Assembly (NCBI GenBank): GCA_963729815.1
Contig: CAVSPU010000002.1
Location: 62,001 to 126,000 of the forward strand
DNA length: 64,000 nt
DNA from: DAHUXN01 sp963729815
GTDB lineage: Bacteria; Acidobacteriota; Terriglobia; Acidiferrales; UBA7541
Direction: 5' to 3'
A program made the position numbers and the translations under genes. This document shows positions 34,696-43,876 of this stretch, in pieces (position 1 is the stretch's first letter; every line of letters begins with the position of its first letter). Below the pieces are notes generated by a model, which was given only the letters and a program-made list of their open reading frames with translations, was not told where the DNA came from and did not search any database.

Positions 34696-36552
34696 ATGGA
34701 CCGAAGAACATTTCTAAAGAGATCCGGGTTGGCGGCGCTGCTGCCTTTGTGGGCGCGCGAACTGCAGGGAGAGGAAAAGGGCGTTGCGCGCGATGCGAAA
34801 AATGCGGGTGCGCGGAATGCGGCCAGCGCTCGCGCGGGATTCCGGCGGCGGCGTCCGTCGGATGCGGATTGGCCTTCGAAGGCGGCGTGGAAGCGGCTGA
34901 ATAATGCCGTGGATGGAAATTTGATTCCCGTGGAATTCCCGATTGCCGCGTGCGTCAACGATGTAGACAGCGCGACCTGCAAGAGCCTGATCACGAACAT
35001 CAAGAATCCTTACTACATCGGCGACCAGCCAGGCTTGACGCAAACCTTGGGCTGGGTTGACGCGTGGTTCACAAAGCCGAGCGTTTACGCGGTGGCCGCA
35101 AAAAATGCGGAGCACATTGCGGCAGCGATAAATTTTGCGCGGGAAAATGATTTGCGGCTTGTGGTGAAGGGCGGCGGGCACAGTTATCAGGGCACGTCGA
35201 ACGCGGCCGATTCGCTGCTCGTCTGGACGCGGCACATGCATGACATCGCGATGCATGATGCGTTTGTTCCGCAGGGATGCGAGAGCACGCACGCGCGGCA
35301 ACGCGCCGTGACGCTCGGCTCTGGAGCGATTTGGATGCAAGCGTACGACGCGGTGACCACGAAGGGCGGCGCGTACGTGCAAGGCGGCGGCTGCACGACG
35401 GTGGGCGTGGCGGGGCTGGTGCAAAGCGGCGGATTCGGGAGTTTTTCGAAGCATTACGGAACCGCGGCGGCGAATTTACTGGAAGCGGAAGTGGTGACGG
35501 CGGACGGGAAAATACGCATCGCGAATGCGTGCACGAATCCGGATTTGTTCTGGGCGCTCAAAGGCGGCGGAGGAGGGAGCTTCGGCGCAGTGAGCAAAGT
35601 GACGCTGCGGATGCACGAGCTGCCGGAGTTCGCGGGCGGAGCGATTTTCAAGATCAAGGCGGCGTCGGACGACGCGTTCCGGCGATTGGTGCGGCAGTTC
35701 GTGGGCTTCTACCGCGAAAATCTTTTCAACGAGCATTGGGGCGAGTCGGCGCACATCCGGCCGGAGAATGTGCTGGACATCACCATGGTGTCTTATGGAT
35801 TGAGCACCGAAGACGCGAGGAAAGTGTGGCAGCCGTTTTTGAATTGGGTGGCGCGGTCGCCGGGCGCTTACGCGATTGAGGGGCAGATGATTCTCGTCAG
35901 CATCCCGGCGCGATATTGGTGGGACGTGGAGTGGAGAAAGGAGCAGCATCAACCGGTGTTTGTTTCGGATTCGCGACCGGGCGCGAGCGCGAACAACGTG
36001 TGGTGGACGGGAGACGGCGGGCAAGTGGGCTGGACCATTTATGGGTACGAATCTCTTTGGCTGCCTGCATCGCTGCTCGAGGACGATTCGCAGGAGCGTC
36101 TCGCGAATGCGTTGTTCGCGGGCTCGCGCTGCCAGGAAATCGAACTGCACTTTAACAAGGGAATTGCGGGAGGGCCGCGCGAGGCCATCGAGAGGACGAC
36201 GGATACGGCGATGAATCCAGCGGTGGTGAGCGCGTTTGCGCTGGCGATTGTTGGAGATGCTGGCGGAGGGTATCCGGGCGTGCGCGGACATGAGCCGGAT
36301 GTTGCGGCGGGGCGAAAATCCCGTGAGCGGATCCATCAGTGCGTGAATGAACTGCGAGCCATCACGCCAAACGGAGGAGCGTACGTGTCGGAGAGCAATT
36401 TTTTCCAGGAGGACTGGCAACAGGCGTATTGGGGAAGCAATCATGCGCGGCTGGCGGCGGTGAAGAAAAAATACGACCCGGCGGGGCTGTTCTTCGTGCA
36501 CAACGGCGTCGGCTCAGAGGAGTGGAGCGCAGACGGCTTTACAAAACTCTAA
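34696..36552 (+). CDS. Tat-exported FAD-binding oxidoreductase of the VAO/berberine-bridge type
   Basis: ATG 34696 gives 618 aa starting MDRRTFLKRSGLAALLPL, a twin-arginine signal; the frame is open upstream to 34555 but without a typical leader. The FAD_binding_4 domain has VVKGGGHSYQGTS, where His162 is the usual 8-alpha-histidyl attachment, and QGGGCTTVG, where Cys233 matches the second (6-S-cysteinyl) bond of bicovalent flavoproteins. The C-terminus has the BBE motif ending YDPAGLFFVHNGVG. The protein is probably a periplasmic oxidase or dehydrogenase for a sugar, alcohol or phenolic compound. It is longer than typical members (about 480-530 aa), with extra sequence in the substrate domain. 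Confidence 0.9.
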   Translation: MDRRTFLKRSGLAALLPLWARELQGEEKGVARDAKNAGARNAASARAGFRRRRPSDADWPSKAAWKRLNNAVDGNLIPVEFPIAACVNDVDSATCKSLITNIKNPYYIGDQPGLTQTLGWVDAWFTKPSVYAVAAKNAEHIAAAINFARENDLRLVVKGGGHSYQGTSNAADSLLVWTRHMHDIAMHDAFVPQGCESTHARQRAVTLGSGAIWMQAYDAVTTKGGAYVQGGGCTTVGVAGLVQSGGFGSFSKHYGTAAANLLEAEVVTADGKIRIANACTNPDLFWALKGGGGGSFGAVSKVTLRMHELPEFAGGAIFKIKAASDDAFRRLVRQFVGFYRENLFNEHWGESAHIRPENVLDITMVSYGLSTEDARKVWQPFLNWVARSPGAYAIEGQMILVSIPARYWWDVEWRKEQHQPVFVSDSRPGASANNVWWTGDGGQVGWTIYGYESLWLPASLLEDDSQERLANALFAGSRCQEIELHFNKGIAGGPREAIERTTDTAMNPAVVSAFALAIVGDAGGGYPGVRGHEPDVAAGRKSRERIHQCVNELRAITPNGGAYVSESNFFQEDWQQAYWGSNHARLAAVKKKYDPAGLFFVHNGVGSEEWSADGFTKL

Positions 36553-36947
36553 GAGCAAGCCTATTGGGCGGAGCGAAAGCGTAGGCCGCCAGTCGAAGAG
36601 GCGAATGCAAAGCAGGGTCGAGCCAGTCAAATCGCGGCGCGCGAGTTGTGGAGTCGCGGCGGGCGCAGCCCTTCCTGAGTCAGGGTAAACAAGCAGCGCT
36701 CCTACCAACGGGAAACGCAAAGCAGGGCAGTCCCTTTACGAAAGAGACGAAAATCCCCACCCTTTGCGAAAGGCGCAAAGGATGGGGCACCCGAAAAAAT
36801 GGAAGGGCGGCGCGACCCAGGGAGTCGCCCGCCACGGCGGGCTGGCGGCGTGCGCAGCCCTTCTTGTGTCAGGGCAAACGAGCAGCGCCCCCACGAGAGC
36901 ACGTTTGGAGTGCAGAGCAGCGCGAACGTGCACACGATTGCGTGGCG
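36553..36947. repeat. Dispersed repeat region after the flavoenzyme gene
   Basis: No gene is supported here. A REP-like hairpin (36755-36787) matches the tandem units of 33.9-34.4 kb, including the preceding TTTACGAAAGAGACGAAAAT. A second family is seen as two imperfect copies: GCGCAGCCCTTCCTGAGTC near 36663 and GCGCAGCCCTTCTTGTGTC near 36853, each followed by a similar AAAC/AGCAGCGC segment. Confidence 0.75.
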
Positions 36948-37442
36948 CTACTGTTTGTCGTAGACCGCGATAGTGGTCGTCCTCATGCCCTTGGCATCCG
37001 TCGAGTGGACGGTAACGGTGCGGGTCTTGCCATCGGCGGAGACAACGATGCGGGCACGGTCGGTCACTTTGCCGCTCTTGGAATCCGTGGCGGAAAGCGT
37101 GTGCGAGCTGATCATTCTGTAGGAACGCATGTCGCTCGCGGGATCGCCAGTGACGGGGTAGTCTTTGCCGTCGAATTTCCCGGTCCACTGGGTATGGAGC
37201 GCCTGGCCGCTGCCGTCGGTGCCATCGATGGTGCATGTGATGTTGTCGCCGGACATTGCATAGACGACCGTGGAATTCTTCGTCGCACCGGCAGCCATTT
37301 TTGACTTGGCTTCGTTCAACTGCCAAGTGCCCATGAATGCGTCGCCCGCGGCCGCGTAGGATATTCCGACGGCAACGAACAAAACAGCAGCGGCGCAGAG
37401 AAGCATCTTACTGAGCATTTTCCTACTCATTTTCCTGTTCAT
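36948..37442 (-). CDS. Secreted hypothetical protein (lipocalin-like small beta protein)
   Basis: ATG 37442 with GGAG upstream gives 164 aa: a signal peptide (LLCAAAVLFVAVGISYA), then FMGTWQLNEAKSKMA and a beta-rich body with VVYAMSGDNITCTIDG, TGKFDGKDYPVTGDP and VVSADGKTRTVTV. The 'GTW.LN..KS' opening and alternation of strands are typical of small secreted proteins found in many copies in acidobacteria. No function is known. It is followed on the left by repeat DNA. Confidence 0.75.
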   Translation of the reverse strand: MNRKMSRKMLSKMLLCAAAVLFVAVGISYAAAGDAFMGTWQLNEAKSKMAAGATKNSTVVYAMSGDNITCTIDGTDGSGQALHTQWTGKFDGKDYPVTGDPASDMRSYRMISSHTLSATDSKSGKVTDRARIVVSADGKTRTVTVHSTDAKGMRTTTIAVYDKQ

Positions 37443-37656
37443 TTGATCTCCAGTTTTGAAGTGACGTTCCGAATACGGGATTGGCCGGGAGTGTACAACA
37501 GAAGCACTCTTGAGGCGCAAGTGAATCGTTGCGCAAGGCGTTGGCTTGCGCGTTGCGTCCATGAGTTGCGAGCAGACAAAGCATGCGCAGCCGAATGGCT
37601 CCCCAAATCCCGCCGAAGAAAATGCGAGCGGCAGGCTGCGGAATTTTCGGAGGCGC

Positions 37657-38046
37657 CTAATTGACTTGCTGAGCGGGCGATAAGCACAGGGCCATTTCTT
37701 CCAGCGCGCGAGCAAACTCAGAAGGCCGGAGGGCCGGCAATCCCAGGCATTCTCTTCCAGAATCGATGGCGGGCAGCCAAAAGCAACTGTCTTCGACCGG
37801 CAAGCAAAGAAACGCGGTGACCGGCAGGCCGGCCAAAGCCATCAGCAGGCCGAAACCAGTTCCATCGGAAAGGTGAGTATTGCTGAGCACGAGATCAACC
37901 GGTTGCGCGCTCAACAGAGCGGAGGCCACTCGCATGTTGCTGGCAAAGTGGCATCGAAATCCACATCGGCGAAGGCGATCCGTCAGAGCCTCGGAATCAT
38001 GATAGCCCGACCCGACGAACAACACGTCGGTCCTCAAGATTGTCAT
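37657..38046 (-). CDS. CheY-like pseudo-receiver protein
   Basis: ATG 38046 with GGGAGGT upstream gives 129 aa. The overall pattern (TDVLFVGSGYHDSEALTDRL, then VDLVLSNTHLSDGTGFGLL) follows a response-regulator receiver, but the phosphoacceptor position is Asn56 instead of Asp and the N-terminal acidic pair is missing. The C-terminal part has LRPSEFARALEEM. It is probably a phosphorylation-independent signalling domain. It lies 17 nt after the 88-aa gene and is the last gene in that group. Confidence 0.75.
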   Translation of the reverse strand: MTILRTDVLFVGSGYHDSEALTDRLRRCGFRCHFASNMRVASALLSAQPVDLVLSNTHLSDGTGFGLLMALAGLPVTAFLCLPVEDSCFWLPAIDSGRECLGLPALRPSEFARALEEMALCLSPAQQVN

Positions 38047-38063
38047 ACTGCTACCTCCCGCAT

Positions 38064-38330
38064 TCACGAAGAGAATTCCAGGCCGTCCATGTCGGTTTGC
38101 GCGGGCTCCGGATCGGCGGTTTGTGGATCCACACGGCCCTCGATGGAGGAGCGATAGCTGGAAATATCCGCAAGCGATTTGGCCAATGCCGGCGGCGTGG
38201 AAGAGTGCTGTATTTCCGCCGACGTTTGAGCCGGCGCTTGCACACCTTCGACATGCCTGGCATTGCGGATCAACTCTTCCAGAAATTTCGCCAACACTTG
38301 CTGATTGCTAGTATTCGGAGACGATTTCAT
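38064..38330 (-). CDS. Small hypothetical protein coupled to the GSP17M-like gene
   Basis: A soluble, acidic protein of 88 aa starting MKSSPNTSNQQVLAKFLEEL. Its ATG overlaps the stop codon TGA (38329-38327) of the preceding GSP17M-like frame in ATGA, which suggests translational coupling. The first 30 residues form an amphipathic helix; the remainder is Ser/Pro/Ala-rich. No family is recognised. Confidence 0.55.
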   Translation of the reverse strand: MKSSPNTSNQQVLAKFLEELIRNARHVEGVQAPAQTSAEIQHSSTPPALAKSLADISSYRSSIEGRVDPQTADPEPAQTDMDGLEFSS

Positions 38331-38712
38331 AACGGTTCACCTCGCAAACCTGCGCAAAGGGCACTTACTCGACAAACCACAACAGCGCCTTCCAGGGCCC
38401 CGAGGATCCAAGATACGAGAGGGCCACAACGAGAACGGGGCCACTCTCCGGAATGGCAAAAAAGAGTACGCCAAGGACCAGTCCCAAGAAACCTCCCGCG
38501 ATGGCCCCCACTTTTCCCCAATGCTTTATGCGGTCGTCTGTCGCGTGGTATGCGGCCACGCTGTCTTCCGTGCGACGTTCCTTATCGATGGCTGATAATT
38601 TTGTGGAGTCGAATCCAAATCCTCGGATTTCCATGATGGCTTCTTCGGCAGCCGCATGGTTCGGATAAACAGCTATTGCAGCATTCGCTTCAGACAATTG
38701 CATACCCCTCAT
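38327..38712 (-). pseudogene. GSP17M/YflT-like stress protein with a -1 frameshift
   Basis: The upstream frame (38712 onwards) reads NAAIAVYPNHAAAEEAIMEI, then KVGAIAGGFLGLVLGVLFFA, a general-stress-protein-17M domain with a glycine-rich helical hairpin. After PESGPVLV the frame runs into a short nonsense tail. In the other frame the expected continuation GPLVSWILGALEGAVVV appears and ends at 38327. A single missing base around 38420 explains this. The C-terminal segment is shorter than in relatives. Because the second-frame stop overlaps the next start, the gene was functional until recently, or the base is a sequencing error. Confidence 0.72.
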
Positions 38713-38916
38713 TCAGTCGCTCAGTGGCGGTCGCTCACCGGGCTGCTTGCGCCCAGCATGCACATGATGGCTGAGCAGGAAATTGAAATCTGTTCAAAAT
38801 CAGACACCACGGATATTTATGCACCACTGATTACGGTTCGTTCACGCAACTCCGATGGTCTTTTTATTCAAAAACTTACCAGTGAAGTCAATTGGGCCGA
38901 CAGGACTCACATCGTG

Positions 38917-39783
38917 CTATCTGCTGACCGAATAGGGGCCGTCGGCCATCAGGAAGTAGTCCGAGTAAATCAGAATTCTGTCGATGTCGAGACTCTTGAG
39001 GAAAAGGATTCTGGCGTTTGCGCGCATTTCGATGCGCTTCGGCACCCAGACGCCGTCACCGACAGACATCTGGTCCAGGACGATGTGGGAACCGCGCTGA
39101 ACGCGCGCCACGAACAATCCCATTGAGATGGGCTGCATTACCTGACCGTCGACCTTGACCCAGCCAAAGTCCTTCTTGGCGACCCAAAGCTTTACTTGCA
39201 CCTTGGCGAACAACCTGGCGTACTTGCCGTGCGCCTGATAGCCAGGATGTGGCGTCGCCTGAAGGACGTAAGTTGGATTGCCCTCGACCATTTCTTCGCC
39301 GATGAGCTGGAAGTCGAAGGCCCCAAGCACGTCCTGGAGGAAAGATCTGGCTTCCTGGTCTTTGCTGAGACGCGCAGTTTGCTCCTCCGGCGATTCGTGC
39401 TTCATCTTGTCGATATCCTGGTCGCGTTTCCGCGCTTGCTCAGCCGACGGAGGCTGCCCGTTGCGTTCCATGAGCTGCGCGAAGCGAGCGCCGTTGATCA
39501 GAGTCACTCGGGTGATATTGACATCTTCCGATTTCACCTGCCCCAGCGAGTCCAAACGGCGATCCTCGTCCCGCTCCATGTATGTGTAGTGATCCCGGAC
39601 CTGCCAACTGCGTTGGGTGGCTGCGACGGACAGGGCGGCGATCTGGCGGGCGTCCAGGGCGCTCGGATGATTTTGAGGGCTGTTTGGAGAACTCCCGCCA
39701 CTTTGAGCAAAGAGCGTGGATGAAGCCGCGAGCGGGAGCATGAGAAGGATCATTCCCATTCGGGATATGGCGAGAACATTCAT
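38917..39783 (-). CDS. Secreted protein, possibly LolA/RseB-like fold
   Basis: A protein of 288 aa with a signal peptide (MILLMLPLAASSTLFAQS). After a low-complexity linker, the body has QVRDHYTYMERDEDRRLDS, GARFAQLMERNGQPPS, a Lys/Glu-rich helix, then beta strands such as FGWVKVDGQVMQPISMGLFV and GVWVPKRIEMRANARIL. The pattern 'V..HYTY.E..D....D' then 'YVLQATP' is common in acidobacterial periplasmic proteins with an outer-membrane lipoprotein-sorting-like fold. The actual function is not known. Confidence 0.7.
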   Translation of the reverse strand: MNVLAISRMGMILLMLPLAASSTLFAQSGGSSPNSPQNHPSALDARQIAALSVAATQRSWQVRDHYTYMERDEDRRLDSLGQVKSEDVNITRVTLINGARFAQLMERNGQPPSAEQARKRDQDIDKMKHESPEEQTARLSKDQEARSFLQDVLGAFDFQLIGEEMVEGNPTYVLQATPHPGYQAHGKYARLFAKVQVKLWVAKKDFGWVKVDGQVMQPISMGLFVARVQRGSHIVLDQMSVGDGVWVPKRIEMRANARILFLKSLDIDRILIYSDYFLMADGPYSVSR

Positions 39784-39925
39784 TTTTGACTCGAAGGTTC
39801 GGCCGGAGCCGCACGCTCCGGGGCATCCTTCAGTAGACTAATGCGTTCGAGCGTGAGCGTCTGTGCAAAAAGGAACGCATTTAGCGGATGCGCAGTGGAA
39901 CAAACGGAGCACGGATCAGGAAGTG

Positions 39926-42355
39926 TCATTCATTTGTAAAAACCAGCCAGCCATGTTCATTCTTGCTTCGGTAGATGGGATGCGATGAGTCGTGTGGTAG
40001 CGGGCATGGCTTTGTTGGCAGGATCGCAATCGCCACGCCGCAGCCTTCCGCTCCAGTGCCGGCCGTTCCCGTGCTTGCAGCGCCCGTCCCACCCGGTGAA
40101 TTCAGAACTGGCGTTGGTTCTCCGCCTGGTGGCTTGCCGCTCAGATATGCGTCGATGTCTTTTTCCACGCCGGCGGGGAAGGGCGGCACGGGGCCAACCA
40201 ACTTTTCCTGGTACACCTTCAACATGATTCCCCTGAACACGGGAAGCGCGGTCTTCCCGCCTGTCTCGTTTCCGCCCAGCGAACGGTCGTCGTCGAAGCC
40301 GATGCGGACCGCGACTGTGATGCCGTCCTGGCCGTATGTGGAGCCGACAAATAAAGCGTCCCGGAAGTCGTTCGTCGTGCCGGTCTTGCCCATCACCGGG
40401 ATGGGAAAGGCGGCCGAGTCGAGCGCGTGCGCGGTGCCACTGGGAATGCGCACAACGCCTCGCAGCCCCTCCTGAATCAAGGACAATCCAAAATCGCTTT
40501 CGTTCACTGAGCAGCAAGGCGGCTGGTAGGCGTAGACAACATCGCCCTCCGTGCGCTCGACCTTATCAATCACGTGCGGCTCGGCGTGAATTCCGCTAGC
40601 CATGAAGCGGTAGGCGTCCGCGAGTTCCATCAAGGTGACTTCCGATGCGCCGAGGGCCGTGCTTGCGTAGGGCCGCAGCTTTGTGCGGATGCCAACCTCT
40701 TGCGCCGTTTTCAGCACAGAATCAATTCCGATCTGCCCGGCAATCCATACGGCTACCGCGTTTCTCGATTCCGCGAGCGCCTGCCGCGCCGGTATCATGC
40801 CCTCAAAGTCGTCTTCGAAATTGGAGATCCACTTAACGGGAAGATCCCCCGCAGTACCCACAGAGATGGGTTCGTCGGGCACGAGGGTATCGAGATCGAG
40901 AGCGCCTTGGCGAAAGGCTGCGAGGTAGACAATCGGCTTCATGGCCGAGCCCGGCTGCCGAGCGGATTGTGTTACACGGTTGTAGTCGCTGTACGTTGTG
41001 CTATGGCCTTTGTACACTTTCCGCCCGCCTATTTCGGCTAGGATCGCGGAGTCACTGTTGCGCAAGACGACCACGGAGCCCTGAATCAATCCCGTGCTCC
41101 GAGGATGCCGCCTTTCGTATTGCTTCAGGCCGTTCTCGAGCGCAGCACTCGCGATGAGCTGGATACGTTCGTCGACAGTGGAATGCACCTGGATGTGGCC
41201 TTCGAGGAGTAGGTCGATTCCAGAATTGGGAGGGTCGCCGGAGCCAAGATTCAGGCTGAGTCCTTTCAGTTCGTCGAGGACGTTTTCCACCGCCGCAGGC
41301 GCTTCGATCGGCTCGGAGGCATGGGACGCCAGAAGAATCGGAGCCTTCTGGCAGCGCAGGGCTCTCTCCGGGGAAAGGAAGTGGTTCGTAACCATGAGGG
41401 TCAAAATCTGGTTTCGCCTGTGCAAGGGTTTCTGAAGATCTGGCGCAGCGGGATTGTAATCGTCAGGCGACTTGGGGATGCCGGCGAGTAGCGCTGCTTT
41501 GCCGGCGTCGTCGGCGGTGAATGTTTCAATCGGCTTGTCGAAATAATATTGCGAGGCCGCTGCAAAGCCGTACCGGCCATGGCCCATGTAGATCAAACTG
41601 GCATACCGCGCGAGCAACTCTTCCTTGGCCCTGCGCTTCGATCCGTAGCGCCTCTGCATTTCGCTCTCGATCCATAGGGCGAGGCGCATCTCCTCGACTT
41701 TCCGCAGGACCTTATTCGTGCTGGGCACGCCGATAACCCACGCCAGGGCGCGCGGGACGAGGCCATGATGCTGCGGCGTATCGCTGTTTTCCGTGCTGGT
41801 AAGATTCTGCAGAAAATACCCGCGGACGAGCTGCTGCGTGATCGTCGAACCGCCTTGCGGAAACACCAGTCCGCGCTCCGAGGCATCCCCGCCATCCGAG
41901 CCTTTGAAGCGGGCCATCAAGGCGTGAACGTTCGTCTTGGCGAGCAAGCGCAGGAAGACGGAATAATCCACTCCTGAGTGCGAAAAAAAGTTTTCATCTT
42001 CGGCCGAGAGTATCGCCTGGCGCACGACTTGAGGAATGTCCTTGTACTGGACTACCTGGCGGCGTTCTCGCGCCAGTTCGATCAGCACTTGACCATTGGC
42101 ATCGTAAACGTGGCCTATGGTGGGAGGCTGGAAGCGAATAAACCCGTCGAGGTCCGGCAGATTCGTGCGATTGAAGTTCACGTAGACCATGACGAGCATG
42201 GCGCAGACCAATGGAACAGCAGCCAGTGCGGCCGCAATCCAGAGAACGCGACGAACCGCGCGAGTGCTCCACGCGGCCCTAAACGGCCGGTGAAAGCCCC
42301 GAGATAATCGTCGAAAGATTGAGTGAGTTTCCAGCACGCCACCAGCTGCAATCAA
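39926..42355 (-). CDS. Penicillin-binding protein 1 (bifunctional glycosyltransferase/transpeptidase)
   Basis: About 809 aa from a TTG at 42355 (GTG 42337 is an alternative). A single N-terminal membrane anchor (VLWIAAALAAVPLVCAMLVMV) is followed by the GT51 domain with the catalytic Glu119 region SAEDENFFSHSGVD and GGSTITQQLVRGYF. The transpeptidase carries the SxxK motif in PGSAMKPIVYL, the SxN motif in AESRNAVAVW and the KTG motif GKTGTTNDF. It builds and cross-links peptidoglycan. A proline/glycine-rich tail with TGGTGAASTGTAGT-like low complexity ends the protein. It stands alone with a 600-nt gene-free region upstream. Confidence 0.94.
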   Translation of the reverse strand: MIAAGGVLETHSIFRRLSRGFHRPFRAAWSTRAVRRVLWIAAALAAVPLVCAMLVMVYVNFNRTNLPDLDGFIRFQPPTIGHVYDANGQVLIELARERRQVVQYKDIPQVVRQAILSAEDENFFSHSGVDYSVFLRLLAKTNVHALMARFKGSDGGDASERGLVFPQGGSTITQQLVRGYFLQNLTSTENSDTPQHHGLVPRALAWVIGVPSTNKVLRKVEEMRLALWIESEMQRRYGSKRRAKEELLARYASLIYMGHGRYGFAAASQYYFDKPIETFTADDAGKAALLAGIPKSPDDYNPAAPDLQKPLHRRNQILTLMVTNHFLSPERALRCQKAPILLASHASEPIEAPAAVENVLDELKGLSLNLGSGDPPNSGIDLLLEGHIQVHSTVDERIQLIASAALENGLKQYERRHPRSTGLIQGSVVVLRNSDSAILAEIGGRKVYKGHSTTYSDYNRVTQSARQPGSAMKPIVYLAAFRQGALDLDTLVPDEPISVGTAGDLPVKWISNFEDDFEGMIPARQALAESRNAVAVWIAGQIGIDSVLKTAQEVGIRTKLRPYASTALGASEVTLMELADAYRFMASGIHAEPHVIDKVERTEGDVVYAYQPPCCSVNESDFGLSLIQEGLRGVVRIPSGTAHALDSAAFPIPVMGKTGTTNDFRDALFVGSTYGQDGITVAVRIGFDDDRSLGGNETGGKTALPVFRGIMLKVYQEKLVGPVPPFPAGVEKDIDAYLSGKPPGGEPTPVLNSPGGTGAASTGTAGTGAEGCGVAIAILPTKPCPLPHDSSHPIYRSKNEHGWLVFTNE

Positions 42356-42962
42356 GGCGCAACGCGCGCGGCGCCTGCTCAGCTCCCGCCTTCGCGCACC
42401 TCGCCATGAGTTATGCCTTTACATTGATGAATCTGCCAGTTCGCGGACGGGAAGTCTGTTCGATATGGGTCACATGCAGAGGGGTGAGCCGGAGCTGCTG
42501 TCACTGCGTCAAAAGGGTGTTAGGACGAAGAGAAACACGGAGAGCCGCAAGCGCCTATCGAGCCGAGAACTCGAATACCATCATGCGGATATATGACATG
42601 GATATATGGAAACGGCGAGGATGCTACAAGAACTCGGCCCCAGCCCTGCATACCGGCCCTTGTGACTCTCTCCTCGCCGTTTATGGGAGTGATTCTACGA
42701 ACACTGAAAACGGGCGTCTGTCCAATTTTGCACACATTTGCATTTTGGCTCGGCCCTCCAACTTCGTGGTGATTGTGCCTTGGCGGCGCGCGCCGACCTC
42801 CAGGCTGTTGCCTAACGCGTACGGCGTTTCGGTCTTGTTTCCTCGGGATATTCGATCCATCGAAATATTCAGTCCATCGGATCGATTTTCACGGAGGCGA
42901 CTTGCAGCCGCGGGAGGTTGCAACGCGACGTTGGCACGTGACGTTGCAACGCTTGAACGCTA
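42356..42962. other. Gene-free region upstream of PBP1 with inverted repeat and shared motif
   Basis: About 600 nt without a supported gene on either strand; the only long frames lack family resemblance or a ribosome-binding site. It contains an 11-bp inverted repeat (AACGGCGAGGA at 42611-42621 and its complement at 42671-42681), a doubled GGATATATG near 42590-42610, and at 42705-42730 a 26-nt element nearly identical to one at 46491-46516. A structured leader or small RNA is possible. Confidence 0.45.
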
Positions 42963-43586
42963 CTAGACTATGACGTTGATGGAAATACGCGAGCCGGGAT
43001 GCATCCGGTCATATAGGAAGTATCCGCCGTCGGTATAATCGATATAAACGTCATCGGTGTAGTACCAACCAACTGGCCACGGATCATATAACCCGAACGA
43101 ATAGCCGCCATACTGAAAGCGCGAGTACCCGCCGATAACATACGGACTGCCAAAGCGGAATACGTGTTCACTACCGAAATTGGCACGAAACCGAGCGTCC
43201 GAAATGCGGCCGGAACGATTCGTGTAGCGTCCCGACTGGCGTGAAGTTCTGGCGCTAGCGTATGAAGCATTTCGTGACGACGCAGCATGCTGCGTGCGCG
43301 AGGCCCGCTGGGTGCGTTGCGCAGATTGCTGATGCTGCTGCGGTCTCTGGGCGTGCTGCGCGACCTGCGACTGTTGAGATTGCTTCGCGGGTCTAGCTTG
43401 CCGTGCCTGCCTTGTGGGCTGCGCACGTTGTGAATTCTGGGTGCGCTGCGCGGGCTTCCTGCTTTGTTCTTTCTGTTGCGTGGGTCTGGCTTGCTTGTCC
43501 TGCTGATACGGTCGTGAGTAAGCTTGAGTCGCGGCGCCGAGAAATACTAACAGAACCGCTGAACCGATTATTCCAACGAGTTTCAT
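42963..43586 (-). CDS. Secreted Gln/Arg/Ala-rich low-complexity protein
   Basis: ATG 43586 has GGAGG upstream; 207 aa. Signal peptide: IIGSAVLLVFLGAATQAYS. Residues about 25-125 are a low-complexity tract of Gln, Arg, Ala, Ser and Thr with recurring QRAQPTRQARQARPAKQ-like units. The C-terminal 80 residues form a Tyr/Gly-rich domain (PYVIGGYSRFQYGGYSFGLY, DVYIDYTDGGYFLYDR), as in YXWGXW-type secreted proteins. It may be a cell-surface or matrix-associated protein. Function unknown. Confidence 0.75.
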   Translation of the reverse strand: MKLVGIIGSAVLLVFLGAATQAYSRPYQQDKQARPTQQKEQSRKPAQRTQNSQRAQPTRQARQARPAKQSQQSQVAQHAQRPQQHQQSAQRTQRASRTQHAASSRNASYASARTSRQSGRYTNRSGRISDARFRANFGSEHVFRFGSPYVIGGYSRFQYGGYSFGLYDPWPVGWYYTDDVYIDYTDGGYFLYDRMHPGSRISINVIV

Positions 43587-43876
43587 GGGTATCGCCTCCA
43601 TCGGGCCCCATCTTAGAGGCAGCCGAGACAAAACGATGTACGCTATTGAACAGTCCGATGAAGGATGCGAAGGTAATTGCTGAGGTCAGGCTTCGTTTCG
43701 CGGCGAGGGCCGCACGCGCAACCGAGTTCAAAAGCACCGCGGCGGAATGTCAGCGAAATCGCATCGCAAACTTCGTTCCGCGTGGCAAGGCGATCCATTC
43801 GATGAAACCGTCCATAGCTCTGCCCCGCGGATAGTTTCTGTTCCGCTGCACGCCGCAGTGCTTTCCTTCGGCGTTT

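Noticed and set aside
42923..42950. A sigma-54-like TTGGCACG ... TTGCA sequence
   Set aside because: The spacing between GG and GC is 11 instead of the required 10, so it is unlikely to work as a sigma-54 promoter.
42319..42966. A 215-residue forward frame overlapping the start of PBP1
   Set aside because: No ribosome-binding site, no recognisable family, and composition unlike neighbouring genes; treated as non-coding.
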